Of a stretch of 54,206 nt of DNA, positions 1-8,685 are shown piece after piece. Both the position numbers and the translations under genes were made by a program. The number at the start of each line of letters is the position of its first letter. Within the stretch, counting starts at the first letter, position 1. Source of the stretch: Cyanobacteria bacterium SBLK (GTDB lineage Bacteria; Cyanobacteriota; Cyanobacteriia; Cyanobacteriales; Spirulinaceae); the NCBI GenBank assembly GCA_017746715.1, contig JAGHZQ010000091.1, positions 1-54,206 of the forward strand, written 5' to 3'. Below the pieces are notes generated by a model that ran no database searches, had not been told where the DNA came from, and saw only the letters and a program-made list of their open reading frames with translations.

Positions 1-675
1 ATCTTGGAGTTGTCCAAAAGCCGAGGCGATCGCTATCAGGACATCGGATTGGGAAGATGAGTCGTCAATGTTCCTAGCAGCATCGAGGGACTCCCTCAAG
101 AGTTGGGCGGCTTTTTCTTTATCTTGGAGTTGTCCAGAAGCCGAGGCGATCGCTATCAGGGTACGGGATTGGAAGAATAGGGAGTTAATGTTCCTAGCAG
201 CATCGAGAAACTCCCTTAAGAGTTGGGTGGCTTTTTCTTCATCTTGGAATTGTCCAGAAGCTGAGGCGATCGCTATCAGAGCAGAGAATTTGTAGTATGG
301 GTCGTCAATGTTCCTAGCTGTATTGAGAGACTTCTGCAAAAGATTGACTACTTCTTTCTCATCTTGGAGTTGTCCAGAAGCTGAAGCGATCTCTCCTAGG
401 ACACGAGATTGGGAGGCTAGGGAGTCAATGTTCCTAGCTGCATCGAGAGACTCCTGCAAAAGACTGGCCGCTTCTTTTTCATCTTCAAGTTTTGCGTAAG
501 CTGAAGCGATCTCTCTCAAGGCATCGGATTGGGAGGATGGGAGATTAATGTTCCTAGCAGCATCAAGAGACTCCTGCAAGAAATTGACCGCATTCTCTTC
601 ATCTTCAAGTTCTGCGTAAGCCGAGGCGATCGCTCTCAGAGCATCGAATTGGGAGAATAGAGAGTCAATCTTCTT
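1..675 (-). repeat. 120-bp in-frame tandem repeats (about 5.5 copies, continuing off the window)
   Basis: The phrase beginning atcttggagttgtccag recurs at positions 1, 121, 241, 361 and (diverged) 481 and 601, an exact 120-bp period. Each unit encodes one 40-residue repeat of the STAND protein. Units at 1-480 are closer to each other than to those at 481-660, suggesting expansion from the distal side. Confidence 0.95.
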
Positions 676-2655
676 CGCCTCTGAGATTGCCCATTGCAAC
701 TGAGTTTTAGTTCGGCTGGAGTCTACTCGGGGTACGATCGCGGCAAATTTTTCGAGAAAATAGGCTCGAGGAAAATCGCTTTTCACATGATCCGCGACTA
801 ACTTAAATGCAGTTTGCCACTGCCCATCCTTTGCCACTGCCACAGCTGCTAGTGCTTCTGTTTCGTCACCGACTTTAGCAAGAGAATTACCTGTTATTGT
901 CCATCTAATCTGCTGTATTTGTCCCTGTGGCGTAAAAAACAACCAACCGCTAAACACCACTACAACCAGCACCACACTCGCACCCGCACCCGTAACCCCA
1001 TAAATCCGCCGCTTGCTCAACCTTAACAACCTCTCCTTTTGCTCGCGTTTCACCCCCCAAATCAAATAGGGTTTTTGCCGCTCGATCGCCCACAACTCCC
1101 GCAAATCGAACAAATAACGCGACTTGCCATTGCTCCCCAACCATTCATTCACCCGCGCATCCAATAACTGATTCGCCCGATCCGCCGCCGTCAACTCCTT
1201 CCCGGATAACTGCATCAACGCCGGAATCATGCGCTCGTGAGCCAACTCATACCCCTGCTTCCCCTCCCCTCGTACCGCCGAAATCAAGCGCACGTCTCCC
1301 CGTGCCAACCACACCGTTGCTTCCGCGATCTCCCTCGGCTGTACCGTCTCCTTCAACTTCTCCCCCAACTCCGCCACCGTCAGCACCCCTCCCCGTACCT
1401 GTCGCTCCAAATCCGTCAGTGCCAATAACACCTTAATCGTCGCCTGTCGCTGACTTGCAAGGGTTCTCGTCTCCAAAACCTTCTCTAAATACCGCCTTAA
1501 TAACCCTTCGATGCCTCCCAACCGTTGAAATGCCTGCTCGTTAAACGCCCGCAAATTCTCCATATTCTCCCGCTCCAGCATCCATGCGAGAATCTGCAAA
1601 TCCACCGGAGAAATTAACCCATCCTCCCGACTGGCAAGCTCCTGCTGGCTCATCTTTTCGATAAAAACGCGATCGAACTCCAGCCTTTCCGTTTCCGCAA
1701 TCACCGCCAAAACCTCCGTCGCCTGTTGGGGGGAAAACTTTTTCAGACGACACACTTCAAAGGGACTCGGACTATAACCCAACGCCTGCTCGATTTCAAT
1801 CAGATTGTAGTAAAGATCCGCACGAATGCTAAAAACAATCTTAACCGCCGGCTTTTCTGGACACGCGTACCATTCTTTTAACCCTTGAATAAAAGGCTGA
1901 CGATCGCTTTCATACTTACACTGCACGAAAAATTGCTCGAACTGATCGAACAGCAAAATCAACGGTTTCGCAGCAGCAGCAGCCTTCACCAATGCGAGAA
2001 AACTCCCCGTTGCGGGGGATTCGAGGTTCAATTGCTGGCGAAACGCCTCCCGAATCGTTTCCAAAGGATCGCGATCGCTAAACCGGATATACACCCCGAA
2101 AAATGCGATCGCTTCCTCCATTGGCGGCAACAAACCCGCCTGCAAAAATGACGTTTTCCCGCACCCCGACACCCCCACCAAATAGCCGAAACGATAGGAA
2201 GAACTTTTGAGAGCCATCAAGCATTCTTGAATATCGCGATCGCGTTGCAAGCGACTGAAAATCTCCGCATCCTCCTGGATAAAAGGGCGCAACCCCTTAA
2301 TCGCCTTGCGCTCTTTATAGTTATCTTCCTCCTCTTTTGGCGGCATCGTCACCACTGCCACCCCTAAAGCTGCCACAAAAATCCCCGCAACTGCCAGCCA
2401 AAACGCCTTCCCATACCATCCCGGCAAATCGAGACTATACCCGCTTTTGAGAAATTGAGGAACAACTCCCCCCGGCGGACAAAAGAGAATCAGTGCCGCA
2501 TCAATCAGCAAAAGCAGGGTAAACCAATTGCGACGGCGAATTAATTCTGCGATCCATTGAACGAACTTCGCCCAATTCTCCGTTGTTTTTTGCAGCGTAT
2601 CCAACGGAGAAGGCTCGGGAGGCGGTGAAGAGGACTTAGGCGGCTCGGAACTCAT
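1..2655 (-). CDS. STAND NTPase with TM segments and C-terminal 40-residue repeats (partial)
   Basis: Open frame from ATG at 2655 to the window edge (885 codons, no stop), so the C terminus is missing. Two N-terminal hydrophobic segments (about residues 38-58 and 76-96) precede an ATPase of the novel STAND type: Walker A GVSGCGKT at 161-168 and Walker B ILLFDQFEQ with Asp237. The helical region ends in a third membrane segment at about 551-573. From about residue 660 the protein consists of tandem 40-residue TPR-like repeats (core AIASA.GQLQDE...A..LL.ESLDAARNI). Proteins of this build are usually signal-responsive switches: a sensor repeat array controls an NTPase, here probably across the membrane. 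No effector domain is visible, but the missing end could hold one. The frame is not broken by the repeats. Family assignment is secure, ligand and output unknown. Confidence 0.85.
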   Translation of the reverse strand, partial: MSSEPPKSSSPPPEPSPLDTLQKTTENWAKFVQWIAELIRRRNWFTLLLLIDAALILFCPPGGVVPQFLKSGYSLDLPGWYGKAFWLAVAGIFVAALGVAVVTMPPKEEEDNYKERKAIKGLRPFIQEDAEIFSRLQRDRDIQECLMALKSSSYRFGYLVGVSGCGKTSFLQAGLLPPMEEAIAFFGVYIRFSDRDPLETIREAFRQQLNLESPATGSFLALVKAAAAAKPLILLFDQFEQFFVQCKYESDRQPFIQGLKEWYACPEKPAVKIVFSIRADLYYNLIEIEQALGYSPSPFEVCRLKKFSPQQATEVLAVIAETERLEFDRVFIEKMSQQELASREDGLISPVDLQILAWMLERENMENLRAFNEQAFQRLGGIEGLLRRYLEKVLETRTLASQRQATIKVLLALTDLERQVRGGVLTVAELGEKLKETVQPREIAEATVWLARGDVRLISAVRGEGKQGYELAHERMIPALMQLSGKELTAADRANQLLDARVNEWLGSNGKSRYLFDLRELWAIERQKPYLIWGVKREQKERLLRLSKRRIYGVTGAGASVVLVVVVFSGWLFFTPQGQIQQIRWTITGNSLAKVGDETEALAAVAVAKDGQWQTAFKLVADHVKSDFPRAYFLEKFAAIVPRVDSSRTKTQLQWAISEAKKIDSLFSQFDALRAIASAYAELEDEENAVNFLQESLDAARNINLPSSQSDALREIASAYAKLEDEKEAASLLQESLDAARNIDSLASQSRVLGEIASASGQLQDEKEVVNLLQKSLNTARNIDDPYYKFSALIAIASASGQFQDEEKATQLLREFLDAARNINSLFFQSRTLIAIASASGQLQDKEKAAQLLRESLDAARNIDDSSSQSDVLIAIASAFGQLQD

Positions 2656-2682
2656 ACCTGCAATGTCGTTAGAACGTCTCGT

Positions 2683-2892
2683 CTATTTTACCCGCTCCCA
2701 AAAGTAATCCCCCGAGTATTGAAATCTACCGAGCATTGAAAAAGGTTTAAAAAATAAATCAATCGTTGAATTTACTCTCTCATTGTCGATCCGCCAGGGA
2801 TTGAAAATCCCCGTCTCATACAAAAAATCCATTAAAATGGATTGAAACCGCAAGATTTCCCCTTCTTTTGAATAATCTGTGAAGTTTGCCAA
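2683..2892 (-). CDS. small hypothetical protein (69 aa)
   Basis: A 69-codon frame starts 3 bp after the stop of the MBL hydrolase and ends 27 bp before the STAND gene, so the three could be one transcript. The predicted peptide is mixed and aromatic-rich (starts MANFTDYSKEGEIL, ends GDYFWERVK), with no membrane segment or motif I recognise. It could be a small protein or a decayed remnant. The tight spacing on the same strand is the main argument that it is real. Confidence 0.35.
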   Translation of the reverse strand: MANFTDYSKEGEILRFQSILMDFLYETGIFNPWRIDNERVNSTIDLFFKPFSMLGRFQYSGDYFWERVK

Positions 2893-2895
2893 TTA

Positions 2896-3783
2896 CTAAT
2901 TCATTAAAACCTTATCTGCCGATTCATTGGTCAAAGGAATTAACTCAATCGATTCTCCTTCTCGTGCCAAGATCGAACCCGGATAAGCGGCGGCGACTTG
3001 TTCTCCAACAGCATCGAGAAAATCATCATTGTGTAGGGGATCGTGATGGAAAATTACCAGCTTTTTTACCTTTGCTTCGCGGGCAATTTTAACCGCTTCT
3101 TGCCAAGTGGAATGTCCCCAACCGACTTTACTCGATTTGGGGTCGTGGTATTCCTCGTCGGTATAAGTTGCATCGATAATGAGAACGTCGGCACCATCCG
3201 CCAAATGCAAAACATTTTTATCGAGGCGCTCGGGAAAATGTTCTGTATCGGTGACATAAGCGACTGATAATCCCTGCCAACTAACCCGATAGCCGATCGC
3301 TTCCCCCGGATGATTGAGCTTGGCATTTTCGATAGTTGCTTCCCCAATTTGAATCGTCTCCCCAATATCGAGATCGAAAAAGTGCAAATCCGCCTGCATG
3401 ATTTGTAGGGGAACGGGAAAATTCGGGTGTAGCATTTGGTCGTGATGGCGCTGTTTAATGGTGAAACCATTGGGAGCGATCGCGCCGTAAATATTAAAAC
3501 GATTTCCCTTAATAAAAGCCGGAACGAAGAAAGGAAATCCTTGAATGTGATCCCAATGGGTGTGGGTAAAAAATATATTCGCTTCCACGGGCATTTGCCC
3601 CAGCAGGGTCTGACCCAACACTCGCAATCCCGTCCCGCCATCAAAAATCAAGCGTTCGCCACAAACCACCATTTCAATACAGGGCGTGTTCCCGCCATAG
3701 CGGACGGTTTCCGCCCCGGGACAGGGAATACTGCCGCGAACTCCCCAAAAATTAATCTTGAATCGCTTGGATTGGTTGGTCAT
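2896..3783 (-). CDS. MBL-fold metallo-hydrolase
   Basis: A 295-residue metallo-beta-lactamase-fold protein. The zinc-binding signature HTHWDH lies at about residues 75-80 (HxHxDH). Later metal ligands are plausible in YVTDTEH (Asp/His), GHSTWQEA and IFHHDP. The start MTNQSKRFKINFWGVRGSIPCPG matches the usual N terminus of the RNase Z/PhnP-like branch, where GVRGS follows the first strand. Such proteins are cytosolic hydrolases of phosphodiesters or other esters; the substrate here cannot be told from sequence. It heads a possible minus-strand unit with the small ORF and STAND gene downstream. Confidence 0.85.
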   Translation of the reverse strand: MTNQSKRFKINFWGVRGSIPCPGAETVRYGGNTPCIEMVVCGERLIFDGGTGLRVLGQTLLGQMPVEANIFFTHTHWDHIQGFPFFVPAFIKGNRFNIYGAIAPNGFTIKQRHHDQMLHPNFPVPLQIMQADLHFFDLDIGETIQIGEATIENAKLNHPGEAIGYRVSWQGLSVAYVTDTEHFPERLDKNVLHLADGADVLIIDATYTDEEYHDPKSSKVGWGHSTWQEAVKIAREAKVKKLVIFHHDPLHNDDFLDAVGEQVAAAYPGSILAREGESIELIPLTNESADKVLMN

Positions 3784-4156
3784 GGGTAATGTTGATGGTC
3801 GGTTAAACGGTCGGATGCTCGAGGAAAAGAGATTGGAATTGGCGATCGCTCGGCTCGGAGCAAATCAAACGCTCTTATTACAAGTTGCACGGCAAGATGG
3901 GGCGAGTCAGGAATAATCGCGGAAAATTTCCCTTGGTATTGGATGTTGTCCGATCCCCTCGGTCTTTTCCAAATCGCCGAACGTCCCTTTGCCAACATCG
4001 ATTCTTAATCAAATCGTACACGATCCGAATTTATACTGAATCTAATTTACGGAGAATAACAAGACCGCTACCATTTGTCTGAGAGTTCGATCGTCGTCCG
4101 AGGCGATCTCGATCGCAATCTAAAGTCGGCATTCGCGATCGCTCCCTCAGATCGGG
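3784..4156. other. intergenic, no gene seen
   Basis: About 370 bp between the convergently read MBL gene and the next minus-strand gene. It contains HIP1 octamers and short open frames on both strands but no conserved protein, RNA or clear terminator that I can recognise. Confidence 0.5.
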
Positions 4157-4612
4157 TCAGCTTTTGCCTTGGCCCGCTTCCCCACCCGAAGAACGAACTC
4201 CTGTAAATATGGCCATTAAGCGTTCTTCGAGTTCTCGGGCGATTTCCTCTATCGTTTGCCCGGACTGCTCGAAACAGATCGGCGGCGGTATCTCGGGTTC
4301 AAAATAGAGGAGTTTGATTTGACCGGCACCAATGGCAATCATTAAAACTTCCTTTTCCGGTTGGCAGGCATCAATCAAGCCAATTGTTTCTTGCAGTCGA
4401 TTTCCCGTATTGCGATTGAGGGTTTCGATCGCCTCTCGCGAACAAAAGACGAAGTGGGGCGCGGGATGCAAATCCAGTCCCAAAGTTTCCTCGCGATCGG
4501 GATTTTCTAAATGCAGTCCCCAACTTAAGGCGGCTAATTGGCAACCGTACTCGTCGGAAAAGCGATCGAGGCGGTATTTCCACGCCTCATTCTCTCCATT
4601 GGGCTGCTGCAT
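4157..4612 (-). CDS. conserved hypothetical protein (151 aa)
   Basis: The frame is open further upstream, but the start at 4612 is preferred because AAAGGAG sits 5 nt before this ATG (reading aaaggagcaggcATG). The protein begins MQQPNGENEAWKYRLDRFSDEYGCQLAAL and is acidic and soluble, with no transmembrane segment. The middle contains a hydrophobic stretch (VLMIAIGAGQIKLLYFEPE) and the tail is an amphipathic helix (TIEEIARELEERLMAI). I do not recognise a family and give no function. It is divergent from the neighbouring tRNA. Confidence 0.6.
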   Translation of the reverse strand: MQQPNGENEAWKYRLDRFSDEYGCQLAALSWGLHLENPDREETLGLDLHPAPHFVFCSREAIETLNRNTGNRLQETIGLIDACQPEKEVLMIAIGAGQIKLLYFEPEIPPPICFEQSGQTIEEIARELEERLMAIFTGVRSSGGEAGQGKS

Positions 4613-4833
4613 GCCTGCTCCTTTGCTTTTTGTTTTTGTTATCCCCTTAACATAGCACAAGGTAAGGGTTTCATGAGATTTGTCTTCGAGACCTGACAGA
4701 AAATATCGAGGTTCTGCTAAGATATGCACTAACTCTCTCGCTAAATTTGGCATTGAGAGTAACGATCGCTCCCCCCTGGAGAGATCTCCCCCATAAGGGG
4801 CTGTGGCTCAGCAGGATAGAGCAAGCGCCTCCT

Positions 4834-5673
4834 GAATATCGGGCACCTTGAAGGAAACTTCAGGCGTGAATGTAGTCAAACTCAAGAAAGCCTAAGTTCT
4901 TGCCAGAATAGGGTAATCTTGAACCAAGCCGAAGGGATCGTCGATCTCTTTTGGAAGGTGCAGAGACTGGTTGTAGCGAGTCAGAATAGATGGACTTTCA
5001 TGTCTCATCGAAAAAAGAGCAACGAGGAATTCTCGCGGGAATGCTATTGGGATGGGGAAGAAAAAATGGCGATAATTTTTTCATTCAACATTCTCTCTTT
5101 CAAGAAGAATATCTTTTGTTTAAGAAAACTCTCCTTGAAGGCATTACGCGGAAAAAAGTTTCCTGCGATCGCAAAACGTTAAAAACGGGTAAGCGCGTTA
5201 TTCGCATCGAACCCAAGTTGATTCCTTTAACCAGAACCGTAATCAAACGCTTATACCGAGAAGGTCGGCGCACAATTTCCCGAAAATTTCTGGATATTTT
5301 AACGCTTCAAGGGATAGCTATCTGGTTCATGGATAAAGGGTCAAAATCGTTTAAAAGAAAAGGCGATCGCATTACTGCTCTAGAAATCTTCCTGAATACC
5401 CATACCTCCCGAGCGGAGAGTGAAATAATTGTCAATTATTTTGCTGAAGTCTGGGAGATTCCCTGGGGATTGAGTAAGGTAAACGATAGTTATCGCCTGC
5501 GCTTGGGAACGAAAGCTGGAAAGCAGTTTTGTACGCTTCTTAAGCCCTATATTCACCCGAGCGCGTGCCATAAAATCGAAACCTCCTACAACACAACGGC
5601 TACCATCTAAGGGGATAATCAACACCTAAGATGAAGGAATAGTCCAGAGAGTGGGGAAACTCACGCAAATCTG
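4834..5673 (+). ncRNA. group I intron in tRNA-Arg(CCU)
   Basis: An 840-nt insert follows the last anticodon base. The 5' exon ends in T and the intron ends in G, as group I splicing requires. The exon end cct can pair with ggg about 8 nt into the intron to form P1 with a U-G at the splice site. A P7 5' strand is visible in gcagagactgg (about 4960-4970) and its partner in ggaatagtcc (about 5636-5645). The homing-endonuclease-like ORF occupies the interval between them, that is, a peripheral loop of the P7-P3-P8 domain. Boundaries rest on restoring an intact anticodon arm. Confidence 0.9.
4990..5610 (+). CDS. intron-encoded LAGLIDADG endonuclease-like protein, degenerate
   Basis: A 206-residue protein inside the tRNA intron. 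Two LAGLIDADG-type helices are recognisable: ILAGMLLGWGRK near residue 14 and LQGIAIWFMDKGS near residue 111, the latter in the WFMDDGS context of the LAGLIDADG_2 group. The C-terminal part (NTHTSRAESEIIVNYFAEVWEIPWG, then LKPYIHP) also fits that group. The acidic residue expected just before the final Gly of each helix is replaced, by Trp in the first and Lys in the second. These Asp residues bind the catalytic metal, so cleavage activity is doubtful. It may be decaying or act only in splicing or DNA binding. Confidence 0.8.
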   Translation: MDFHVSSKKEQRGILAGMLLGWGRKNGDNFFIQHSLFQEEYLLFKKTLLEGITRKKVSCDRKTLKTGKRVIRIEPKLIPLTRTVIKRLYREGRRTISRKFLDILTLQGIAIWFMDKGSKSFKRKGDRITALEIFLNTHTSRAESEIIVNYFAEVWEIPWGLSKVNDSYRLRLGTKAGKQFCTLLKPYIHPSACHKIETSYNTTATI

Positions 5674-5725
5674 AAGCGCTAGGTCGCCGGTTCGAATCCG
5701 GCCAGTCCCGTTTTCTCAATTATCA

Positions 5726-5770
5726 ATCCTCCCTTCTTTCCCCTGCTTACAAAGGGGGGTTAGGGGGGAT
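5726..5770. repeat. imperfect inverted repeat downstream of the tRNA
   Basis: The stretch atcctcccttctttcccct ... aaggggggttaggggggat is an imperfect palindrome with arms of about 19 bp. Such G-run/C-run repeats are common dispersed elements in cyanobacteria. Its place 15 bp after the tRNA end means it could fold in the transcript and help end it, although no long T tract follows. Confidence 0.5.
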
Positions 5771-5800
5771 AACCAATAATCCCTAACAAACAACCAAATA

Positions 5801-6406
5801 ATGGTTTTAAAGTTTGCTTCTCGTTCTACTTTTGTAGGAACAAGTTCTTATCAAAAACGGAAAAAGCGCTCGTTTCTTTGGTTTTGTCCTGTATTGCTGA
5901 TTTCCCTTTTTTTTGCCTACAAAGAATTACAAAGTACTTTGGTACAACCTAATGATATTTTTGTTTTGGGAGGTTTGGAAAAACGAGAATTTGAAGCTGC
6001 AAAGTTAGCACGAGAGCAACCCGAACTTCAAATTTGGGTCTCTTCGGGCAGTCCTGAGGAATATGTATATCCGGAAATATATGATAAATTAGGAGTCGAA
6101 CGCGATCGCATCTATCTCGATTATGAAGCACAAGATACCGTTACTAACTTTACTGCTTTAGTCGATCGATTGCAACTGGCTGGCGTTGAAAGCGTTTATT
6201 TAATGACTTCAGAAAATCATATGCTACGAGCCAGAATTGTTGGGGAAATTGTCTTTGGCTCTCGAGGAATTATTCTCAAACCCAGAGCCGTTGAATCCGA
6301 CGGAAAACCAGAACCATTTTATAAAACCATACGAGATGGCGGACGAGCATTTTTATGGTTATTCACTGGAAAAACAGGGGTGAGTTTAAAGAAAAAAATA
6401 AACTAG
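5801..6406 (+). CDS. YdcF-family (DUF218) membrane-anchored protein
   Basis: 201 residues. A basic N terminus is followed by one hydrophobic segment (about residues 25-45, WFCPVLLISLFFAY), then a DUF218 domain: NDIFVLGG start, WVSSGSPEE, a conserved DTVTNF segment and LMTSENHMLRA. YdcF/SanA/ElyC-type proteins are envelope-associated and linked to cell-envelope precursor handling, but their reaction is not well defined. The predicted topology places the domain outside the cytoplasm. Confidence 0.8.
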   Translation: MVLKFASRSTFVGTSSYQKRKKRSFLWFCPVLLISLFFAYKELQSTLVQPNDIFVLGGLEKREFEAAKLAREQPELQIWVSSGSPEEYVYPEIYDKLGVERDRIYLDYEAQDTVTNFTALVDRLQLAGVESVYLMTSENHMLRARIVGEIVFGSRGIILKPRAVESDGKPEPFYKTIRDGGRAFLWLFTGKTGVSLKKKIN

Positions 6407-6770
6407 AGTTGTTAGATTTCTCTTGGACTGATAATTGATAAAAGTTGATAAAAAAGCGAATAAACCCAAGGCTTTCCATTTTTCTGAACCCAGCCAATAG
6501 GGCTTTGCGATCGCCCAAAATCATCGAAAAATTTTTAGGTTAAATCGTTAACTTGTTCTTTAATTCAACTTTTATTTTCTGGATTACCGCAATGGTAAAG
6601 TGCCACCATAAACATACGAGTCTGAGAAAGTCAATAATATGGGAGAAGTTGGGAAAGAGAAAGTACAATAAGGAAAATATGAGAGAGGATTTTCCGGACG
6701 CTATAGGAAAATACGCGTACTTTACAATCGGGTGTCTTGTTCCACAAATCGAGAATAATTGAGATGAAAT
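6407..6770. other. intergenic leader of the cyclase gene
   Basis: About 360 bp, AT-rich. It contains ttgataa three times between 6430 and 6455 and one HIP1-like site near 6506. No RNA gene or convincing promoter is recognised. A 69-codon frame here (6553-6762) has only a TTG start and no family features. Confidence 0.4.
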
Positions 6771-8192
6771 ATGAAAAATTCTAAACTTTTCTTTGCTTGT
6801 TACTCTTTAGTTAAAGCACGATTATCTCGCAATATCAGTTGTTGGGTTTTTCTCGCTATTCTTACAATCGAAATTCTCATTCTAATCCCCTCTTATCGCC
6901 GAGAAGAACAAGATCTTTTACGACAATTAGAAGATTTAGCAAAAGCAAAAATCAATTCTATTATTGTTTTAACTCAAAGCAAGATGGATTCTTCTGTATT
7001 AGAAAGAGAAATAACCGATCTCATTGATGAATCTAAAATTATTGCGGGGTTAGTCATTTACGATCGCGATGGCAAAAATAAACAAGAATTTGGCGAACCT
7101 CCCGATTTACAATATTCCGATCTCCAACAAGAAAAAATGAGAATTCAACGTCGCAGAGATCGTTTATATTATGATGTAGCTTTGTCGGCAGAATACTTAG
7201 GAATCGATCGCGTATTAATTATTCGTCATAATGCCAGCGATTTGCAACTTGAATTATACAAATATGTCTTTCGTATCTCTCTTCTTATTATTATAATTGG
7301 TATATTTGTTACGGGTGTAACGATGATTGCAATTCTCTATATCGTTATCGTTCCCATTTTGCGCTTGCGAGACGATCTTCTCCTTGCTGGCGAGGCATTG
7401 AGCCAAGATCGAGTCAATTTAGAACTGGAATCTTTTCAGAGCGATCGTAAAGACGAACTTGGAGAAGTGATGCAAGCCTTTCAAGATATGTTTTTGCGGG
7501 TAGGTTCGGAAATTGTCGAGCGCAAAAAGGCCAGCGAAATGTTACATCAAGAACAAAAAAAATCGGAACAATTACTTTTAAATATTCTACCGAGATCGAT
7601 TGCAGAATCTCTTAAAGAAGGGGAGAGTAATATTGCTAAAAAGTATGAAAATGTAACAATTTTATTTGCTGATATTGTTGGCTTTACCAAGCTATCCTCA
7701 AAAATTTCTCCAGAAGAGTTAGTGAACTTGCTAAATGAGATTTTTTCGATTTTCGATCGCCTTACCGATCGCTACGATCTTGAAAAAATAAAAACCATTG
7801 GCGATAATTATATGGTTGTTGGGGGGTTGCCCATCCCTAAATCCGATAGTGCTACTCCTGTTGCCAATATGGCCTTGGATATGATAGAAGAGTTGAAAGC
7901 GATTGCACAAAAATATCAACACGATCTAGAAATTCGTATTGGCATGAATACGGGTTCTGTTATTGCCGGCGTGATTGGCACGAAAAAATTTATTTACGAT
8001 CTTTGGGGCGATGCTGTTAATGTCGCCAGCCGAATGGAATCTCATGGCATTCCGGGAAAAATTCAAGTGACGGAGACAACCTACAATTGTTTAAAAGAGT
8101 GCTATCAATTTCAAGAACGCGGCGCGATCGAGATTAAAGGGAAAGGAACAATGTTAGTTTATTTATTAATTGGCAAAAAAGACACACTTTAG
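6771..8192 (+). CDS. membrane adenylate cyclase (class III) with HAMP
   Basis: 473 residues. Layout: transmembrane helix at about 21-41, extracytoplasmic sensor to about 165, second helix at about 168-192, HAMP linker to about 245, short coiled coil, and class III cyclase domain from about 295. Metal-binding Asp301 (LFADIVGFT) and Asp345 (TIGD), transition-state Asn417 and Arg421 (AVNVASR) are all present. Lys341 and Asp410 (YDLWG) are the pair that selects ATP rather than GTP in this family, so adenylate cyclase is preferred. The protein should convert an external signal into cAMP. The sensor region matches no domain I can name. It stands alone, with its own 360-bp leader. Confidence 0.9.
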   Translation: MKNSKLFFACYSLVKARLSRNISCWVFLAILTIEILILIPSYRREEQDLLRQLEDLAKAKINSIIVLTQSKMDSSVLEREITDLIDESKIIAGLVIYDRDGKNKQEFGEPPDLQYSDLQQEKMRIQRRRDRLYYDVALSAEYLGIDRVLIIRHNASDLQLELYKYVFRISLLIIIIGIFVTGVTMIAILYIVIVPILRLRDDLLLAGEALSQDRVNLELESFQSDRKDELGEVMQAFQDMFLRVGSEIVERKKASEMLHQEQKKSEQLLLNILPRSIAESLKEGESNIAKKYENVTILFADIVGFTKLSSKISPEELVNLLNEIFSIFDRLTDRYDLEKIKTIGDNYMVVGGLPIPKSDSATPVANMALDMIEELKAIAQKYQHDLEIRIGMNTGSVIAGVIGTKKFIYDLWGDAVNVASRMESHGIPGKIQVTETTYNCLKECYQFQERGAIEIKGKGTMLVYLLIGKKDTL

Positions 8193-8222
8193 GCATCTCC
8201 AATAATAATTATTACAATACAC

Positions 8223-8660
8223 ATGATGAAAGATATCAAAATTAAATTGGTTTCTTACTCAGAAGAAGAGGAAAATTTGCGATCGATCCGCAAGCAAGTT
8301 TTTCAAGACGAACAAAATGTTCCTCTCGATCTGGAATTTGATGGTCAAGATGAAACTGCCGAACATTTTTTGGTCTACTGGCAGGGAAAAGCCATCGGTA
8401 CGGCAAGACTGAGATTTCTAGAAGAACAAACTGCTAAAATAGAGCGGTTGGCAGTTTTAAAAGAAGCACGAGGTAAAAATATCGCTACGCAGTTAATGGA
8501 AGCCGTACTCGATCGCGCTCGCGAGAAGCAGGCAAAGCAAGCGATCGCCAACGCACAGACATACATTCAGAGATTATATCTAAAACTCGGCTTTGAACCC
8601 ATGGGGGAACAATTTACTGAAGCAGGCATTCCTCATATTAAAATGGTTAAGAAATTTTAG
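8223..8660 (+). CDS. GNAT-family N-acetyltransferase
   Basis: 145 residues, a single GNAT domain. The acetyl-CoA-binding loop is RGKNIA preceded by IERLAVL, the usual strand 4 to helix 3 arrangement. The C-terminal part (IQRLYLKLGFEPMGEQF) has the conserved YxKxGF feature. The resemblance is to the ElaA/YjcF branch. The acceptor is unknown. Two ATGs lie in tandem at 8223. Confidence 0.85.
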   Translation: MMKDIKIKLVSYSEEEENLRSIRKQVFQDEQNVPLDLEFDGQDETAEHFLVYWQGKAIGTARLRFLEEQTAKIERLAVLKEARGKNIATQLMEAVLDRAREKQAKQAIANAQTYIQRLYLKLGFEPMGEQFTEAGIPHIKMVKKF

Positions 8661-8685
8661 GGAAACTTGACAAAATACATTTTTT

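Larger units (their letters stand above)
4797..5710 (+). tRNA. tRNA-Arg(CCU), interrupted by a group I intron
   Basis: The 5' exon (4797-4833) and 3' exon (5674-5710) assemble to a 74-nt cloverleaf. The acceptor pairs ggggctg with cagtccc, D stem gctc/gagc, anticodon stem agcgc/gcgct, loop ct-CCT-aa, variable loop aggtc, T arm gccgg-ttcgaat-ccggc, discriminator G. CCA is not encoded. The intron sits directly after the third anticodon base, the position known for group I introns in bacterial tRNA-Arg(CCU). The tRNA reads AGG codons. Confidence 0.93.

Noticed and set aside
1..675. Regular repeats at the window start as a CRISPR array
   Set aside because: The period is 120 bp with no unique spacers, and every unit is in frame within the STAND protein.
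3066..3644. 192-codon minus-strand frame
   Set aside because: It lies in another frame of the MBL hydrolase gene, whose motifs are complete; composition is Ser/Arg-rich as in shadow frames.
3780..3998. 72-codon minus-strand frame upstream of the MBL gene
   Set aside because: It overlaps the MBL start, has no ribosome site, and the peptide shows no family pattern.
6553..6762. 69-codon plus-strand frame before the cyclase
   Set aside because: It has only a TTG start, no ribosome site and no recognisable features; treated as leader sequence.
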